Positions 59,059 through 64,000 of a stretch of DNA of 64,000 nucleotides are shown here, piece by piece; position 1 is the stretch's first letter; every line of letters starts with the position of its first letter. Origin of the DNA: Myoxocephalus aenaeus. Lineage: Eukaryota > Chordata > Actinopteri > Perciformes > Cottidae. The notes under the pieces were generated by a model, which was not told the origin of the DNA, ran no database searches, and worked only from the letters and a program-made list of their open reading frames with translations. A program made the position numbers and the translations under genes. The stretch spans positions 3,534,501 through 3,598,500 of the forward strand of contig JBAMJR010000243.1 in assembly GCA_038501785.1 (NCBI GenBank), written 5' to 3'.

Positions 59059-59863
59059 TACCGTAAAAGTCGGGTTACAAGCCGCTACTACCTTCGGTCA
59101 GTGTCCCCGTTAGCTCCCCGCTGTAGCCAGCTGGCGCTCTCCGCTAACTTCCGCTAGCTCCCCGACAACCACCGAAGGTAGCGGGACCAGCCCCGGCTCG
59201 AGACCCGACTCGGGCAGAGGGGACGCGGGCAGTAGCAGCAGCAGTGGGGAGCTAGCAGCAGGAGCGGGGAGCTAGCAGCAGCAGCAGTGGGGAGCTAGCA
59301 GCAGGAGCGGGGAGCTAGCAGCAGCAGCAGTGGGGAGCTAGCAGCAGGAGCGGGGAGCTAGCAGCAGCAGCAGTGGGGAGCTAGCAGCAGGAGCGGGGAG
59401 CTAGCAGCAGCAGCAGCGGGGAGCTAGCAGCAGGAGCGGGGAGCTAGCAGCAGCAGCAGTGGGGAGCTAGCAGCAGCAGGGAGCTAGCAGCAGCAGGGAG
59501 CTAGCAGCAGCAGCAGTGGGGAGCTAGCAGCAGCAGGGAGCTAGCAGCAGCAGCAGCGGGGAGCTAGCAGCAGCAGGGAGCTAGCAGCAGCAGCAGCGGG
59601 GAGCTAGCAGCAGCAGCAGCGGGGAGCTAGCAGCAGGAGCGGGGAGCTAGCAGCAGGAGCGGGGAGCTAGCAGCAGGAGCGGGGAGCTAGCAGCAGCAGC
59701 GGGGAGCTAGCAGCAGGAGCGGGGAGCTAGCAGCAGCAGCGGGGAGCTAGCAGCAGGAGCGGGGAGCTAGCAGCAGGAGCGGGGAGCTAGCAGCCGCTCC
59801 TACCTTGCTACAGCGGGACACTGACCGGAGGTAGGAGCGGCTTGTAACCCGACTTTTACGGTA
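59059..59863 (+). mobile_element. Inverted-repeat DNA element with an internal minisatellite
   Basis: The two ends are inverted copies of each other over 49 bp with two mismatches, starting TACCGTAAAAGTCGGGTTAC. TA at 59059-59060 and 59862-59863 is consistent with a TA target duplication, as in Tc1/mariner-like MITEs. The interior is mostly a 27-unit minisatellite (about 59222-59793). A perfect 12-bp inverted repeat CCGCTCCTACCT / AGGTAGGAGCGG (59794-59805 and 59829-59840) lies inside the right end. No transposase is encoded. Confidence 0.8.
59222..59793 (+). repeat. Minisatellite, 20/23-bp units, about 27 copies
   Basis: Each unit contains GGGGAGCTAGCAGCAG, followed by GAGC or by one to three further CAG triplets. 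The unit thus mixes a fixed core with a variable CAG run. It lies wholly within the inverted-repeat element. Confidence 0.95.
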
Positions 59864-59986
59864 CATTCATGAAGTTACATGTCTTTGCCCACAGTAATAA
59901 CACATTTTCCTGGGGTAAAACCACGGTACACCAGACTCCATGTTGCTGCAGCCTCTACCTGCTATAGGCTAGCTAGACTAATGCTG

Positions 59987-60437
59987 TGTCTCAATGTGGA
60001 TACTTCCGTTAGCATACCTCCATGTGGTGCACATGATGTACCTGCGTAGTGTGTGCGTTTTGACAGGGTAGTTGAGGTCTCAAATCAAACGTGGCTGTTA
60101 TGCACTTACCGGAAAGACTTTCGCAAAATATGACCGCTTCTTCTTCTTCTTCTTTTTAATGGCAAATTGTAATCTGAAGGAGCAGTACCGCCAACATTTG
60201 ACCGTGATTGTTGCCCGCCAAAATATCTGCCAGCTTGTTTGCTTACTTGACTTGAATTGTATTAAAACTGAATAAAAATAAACGTGATTTTACTTTTATT
60301 TGCTTGTGTGTGCCCCCTGTTTCATGTGAGGTGGAAAAAAATTTCCCAAGTTTGGAGGCCCCTCCCTTCCGATAGGTAGCCAAGATGGTGGCATTTTGCG
60401 ATACTTAATTATGTATGGAAGAGCACACATTGAGACA
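59987..60437 (+). mobile_element. Possible inverted-repeat MITE
   Basis: TGTCTCAATGTG at 59987-59998 is the inverse of CACATTGAGACA at 60426-60437. The interior contains a CTTCTTCTTCTTCTT run and phrases known from teleost repeats. No clear target duplication was found. Confidence 0.4.
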
Positions 60438-61524
60438 GAATCATTCTATAATTTGGGGGTACATTTCACATTAAAAAAAGAAAGTGCAAAAGTAATGTAC
60501 TTTCTCACAAAAAAACTTTGTTTATGTTTATATTCCCTAGATTTTACAGGCTATATCCACTATTGCAAAGCTTAACATGAACAACTTTTGAAATATTTTC
60601 ACCTTAACTTTCAACATATATTTGAATGAGAATCATAAGAGAAATATGAAGCATAACCTTGTATCCAACATAGTTGACGGTCAATTAACATACAATGCAC
60701 TATTACGGATAAAATATTCAGTACAGTCAGAGGGAAATAACGTCTTCTGATGGTGGTCACATGGTTTTGGGACAACACTTTTTTTAGATGCATGATGATG
60801 TTCATTTAATTTATTGGTTTATATAAGACAGGGGCAGTACAATAATGATATCGTTCCAGATATAATACAATGCTCATTTTCATCTGTTGTCTTTAGGCAT
60901 GTATAAAATGCACGTATATCAATATAAAAACAATAAACCCACCTGTAGGACATAGATCTGACCTTAATGACAATATTACAATGTGAAAACGTTGAATCCA
61001 CATTATTTAATAAACCTATAGAACCGACCTTAATGACAACCTTACTGTTTATTTCAACCTTTTTCTAACATTAGTGTTAAACTGACCAAAGCTAATCACC
61101 CTCTTATACTTGTGTGGATAGTATTCCACTGTTTTGTTGCTGTAATTAAGAAAGTACTTTGAGAAAATGTTGTAGTTGATCATTTGTTTGTCTTCTTGGA
61201 CCATTAGCTGTTATAATAAATTAATTAAGGTGAAAGAGCTGAACCATGCAGCATCTAATGAAGTAAACAAACATTAGTCTTAAACAAAAAAAACAATAAT
61301 CATAGCTGCATTTGAAGTATTTTTTCCCCTTGTGAGTTGTAAAGTCCTGTTTTGAATTAGTATGGACATCACCGTGTCATCTGCAAACATTGATACCTGG
61401 ACATCAGGACAGATGATTGATCACTAATGCTGAGAACCAGGGGTCCTCAGATGGAGCCTTGAGGGTCTCAGCTGTGCCGTCTGGGAAGGCCGACGATGAC
61501 GGTTTATAGGATGACACCCAGTTT
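60438..61524 (+). other. AT-rich flank, nothing recognised
   Basis: No open frame of note, no tandem repeat and no recognised element in this stretch. Confidence 0.5.
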
Positions 61525-62430
61525 ATTCAATTCAATTCAATTCAATTCAGTTTATTTTATATAGCCCAACATCACAAATACAAGTTTGCCTCGGAGGGTT
61601 TTACAATCTGTACACATAACATCCCTGTCCCGGGACCTCACATCGGATCAGGAAAAACTCCCCCAATAAAGATAGTAAAAACCCTTTCACAGGGAAAAAA
61701 AGGAAGAAACCTGAGGGAGAGCAACAGAGGAGGATCCCTCTCCCCGGATGGACAGAAGCAATAGATGTCATGTGGCCAGAATGAATAGCGTAGTTACAGC
61801 ACATTCAATGAATATGACAGAAATTATTCATATAATGAGTAGTAGGCATGGTCCATGATCCTGATAATCCATGAAGCAGAAGGCGGTAGAGAGGAGGGGC
61901 GCATCAGCAGGGCCATGGCAGCAGGCAGGACCGGTTCCAGGCCGGTTCCATCAGCAGGGCCATGGCAGCAGGCAGGACCGGTTCCAGGCCGGTTCCATCA
62001 GCAGGGCCATGGCAGCAGGCAGGACCGGTTCCAGGCAGCCACGAATCCATGGAAAAAGAAAGTAGAGTTAATAATGTGCATTGAAGAGACAATAGTTTAT
62101 CCAGAAGGAGAGAAAGAAGAGGAGAGGAGGAGTGAAAGAGGAAGAGAAGCGAAAGAGGAAGAGAAGAGGAGCTCAGTGTATCCTAAGATGTCCCCCAGCA
62201 GTCTAGGCCTATAGCAGCATATCAAGGGGCTGGACCAGGGCAAACCTGAGCCAGCCCTAACTATAAGCCTGAAACAGCTCTAAGTATAAGCCTGAAACAG
62301 CCCTAAGTATAAGCGCTATCAAAGAGGAAAGTCTTAAGTCTACTCTTAAATGAGGTGACTGTCTGCCCCCCGGACTGAAAGTGGAAGCTGATTCCACAGA
62401 AGAGGAGCCCGATAACTGAAAGCTTATTGT
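61525..62430 (+). repeat. Teleost dispersed repeat, copy 3 (longest)
   Basis: It begins with a TTCAATTCAA tandem, then matches 19284-19606 almost base for base up to about 61860. It continues with a 47-bp tandem repeat (61902-62034), a GA-rich stretch (62100-62175), and phrases such as AGGGGCTGGACCAGGGCAAA and GGAAGCTGATTCCACAGAAG that belong to the same long teleost repeat. Confidence 0.75.
61902..62034 (+). repeat. 47-bp tandem repeat, about 2.8 copies
   Basis: Units contain CATCAGCAGGGCCATGGCAG and CAGGACCGGTTCCAGG; the last copy is cut short. It creates spurious open frames on both strands. Confidence 0.9.
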
Positions 62431-64000
62431 GTTGTTAGATGCATTATGTTGTGAGAGGACCTTATGATTTATGGCATCAAACACCTTTTTGAACTGCTAT
62501 CAGCATACCTTTTACTTCTCTGTAAAATAATCATTTTCACTTTATCTCTAATGATTTCTTCTAAAACCAAATTGCATTGGGTGAAGTCAACGATGACAAG
62601 AAGTCAAATGCTCTAGTAATTGGAAAAGTCTCCACTTTTCCCAAGACGTTAGATAAGATTTTCCTTAACGTTAGATAAGATGTTCTGTAACTTTTGTGGA
62701 GAATAATAAACTGAGATATTTATATAATTAAAAAGTTGTACCTCGAAAAATAATTATTAATTTGAGGCCAGATATTGAACATTTCAAGCTAAATGAAACA
62801 TAGTGTGCACAAATGTTTGTCTGATTTTATTATTGGCTTTCTCTTAATCTGTAAAATGTTATATTTTTGAAGAAAATAGTAAAGGTTTGTTATAATAGTA
62901 TTATCCTCCAAATAAATGAACCGTAACCCAGATTACAGAACCGCTCATGAATGCAACACCATAGAAGAAGAGCAGCAGAGCAGAAGTTTATCTTGGATTT
63001 AAATGTTGCCTTAGGAAAATAGTTTGTCATTCCAGGCAAACAGAAGACATTAGAATCATTTTGACAATACAACTGACTGCTGGATAACATGTATGAAAAG
63101 CAGTTTTGCATAAAAGATGCTATGTTAGCTTGTTAAACACACAGAGTGCTGAGGACACAAATGGACAACGTGTTGTGCAACGCGGTATAAGGCTCAGGTG
63201 AAATTTAACAAACTATACATTACTGACGCAGAGGGGGGTAACATTCTGAGAGAAAATCATGATATTCTCTTATATTATAAAGTCCGGTATAACAAAAAGA
63301 AAGAACAACTTGTCAAAGATGTATTTTCTTGTCTTCAAATATGTATCCTGCAGGACCTTCTTTTGGCTCAGAGGCCATCTTTACCATAAGAGCACTACTT
63401 TAGGTGCAACACAATTCAGACAGCTGGCGGTTCCAGTTTTTCCACAATTCAGATCTTTTTTCTCAGAAATTTAAGACTTTAATCTAAAAAGTTTTTCCTC
63501 TGCAGATTACCACTATGACTTGAAGCCAAGTAAAGCACTTTATCATTTGCTGTAAAACACCAAAAAATATTGGCTAGTTTTTGGTCTGCTGAATTCGTAT
63601 TAAAACAAATAAAGAAAAAGAAGCACATTTTGACCGGTGGCTATGGCAGAACACTATTTTATTGACCTACTGTTTCCCTACGACTCGTCCTCAAGTAAAG
63701 ATAAGAAAAAACATGCCACCCCGAGTTTGTTCAGGACAGCAATGACTCTTACAGCTTTGTCACTTATCTTGAAGGAGAGGGTTATTACAGCAAACAGCAG
63801 TGGTTTGAGTCTTGTGGCCTTTCTCACCAGTATCTACATTCAGGAAATAAGCATTACTAACCAAAGTCCCTGGAACCATGTACAAACATACAGTATGAGT
63901 AGTGTGGTACCAATAAAGGCGTAGGCTTGGAGCGGCATGTATCCCAGTCGAGTCAATCTTTGCTTTTATCCACTCCATGGCCGATAGTGCCCACAAATCC
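62431..64000 (+). other. AT-rich flank, no gene recognised
   Basis: Short open frames here show no family features or splice context that would support a gene. Confidence 0.5.

Noticed and set aside
61855..62214. 119-residue plus-strand frame
   Set aside because: Produced by the 47-bp tandem repeat and GA-rich part of a dispersed repeat.

Overview
This is vertebrate nuclear DNA, almost certainly from a teleost fish and probably a percomorph. It has GC-rich exons in long AT-rich introns with canonical GT-AG splice sites, and a dense load of teleost-type dispersed repeats: hAT MITEs with 8-bp target-site duplications, LINE 3' tails, a tRNA-like SINE, long minisatellites and CA/TA microsatellites. 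No prokaryotic or viral gene organisation is visible.

The only gene I can support is the 3' half of a netrin-receptor gene of the UNC5 family on the + strand, most like UNC5D. Nine consecutive coding exons chain in perfect reading phase: 5429-5614, 9401-9763, 15260-15344, 29707-29878, 41235-41462, 47100-47249, 50577-50741, 52649-52827 and 56182-56443. Counting from the Met codon at 5431 they encode 595 residues: transmembrane segment, juxtamembrane region, ZU5, UPA and death domain, then the stop. A 33-nt candidate microexon at 727-759 fits the phase of the transmembrane exon and probably encodes the optional segment between the thrombospondin repeats and the membrane. The 5' exons (signal peptide, Ig and TSP1 domains) lie outside the window. 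The likely 3' UTR reaches an AATAAA at 57611.

Most of the rest is intron and 3' flank built from repeats. Intron 1 (760-5428) holds a 1.5-kb hAT element with a transposase relic. The 14.4-kb intron 15345-29706 holds a 4-kb, 29-bp-unit minisatellite with a 290-bp higher-order period, and a hAT element inserted into a TA microsatellite. The 11.4-kb intron 29879-41234 holds a 57-bp minisatellite and a 3.9-kb, 21-bp minisatellite with kilobase-scale internal duplications. The two giant arrays therefore flank the small exon 29707-29878. Downstream of the gene (about 57.6-64 kb) there is no convincing gene, but there is a TA-flanked inverted-repeat element whose interior is a 27-unit minisatellite, and a long dispersed repeat nearly identical to a copy at 19.3 kb.

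Family assignments rest on reading translations against remembered family features; no search was run.
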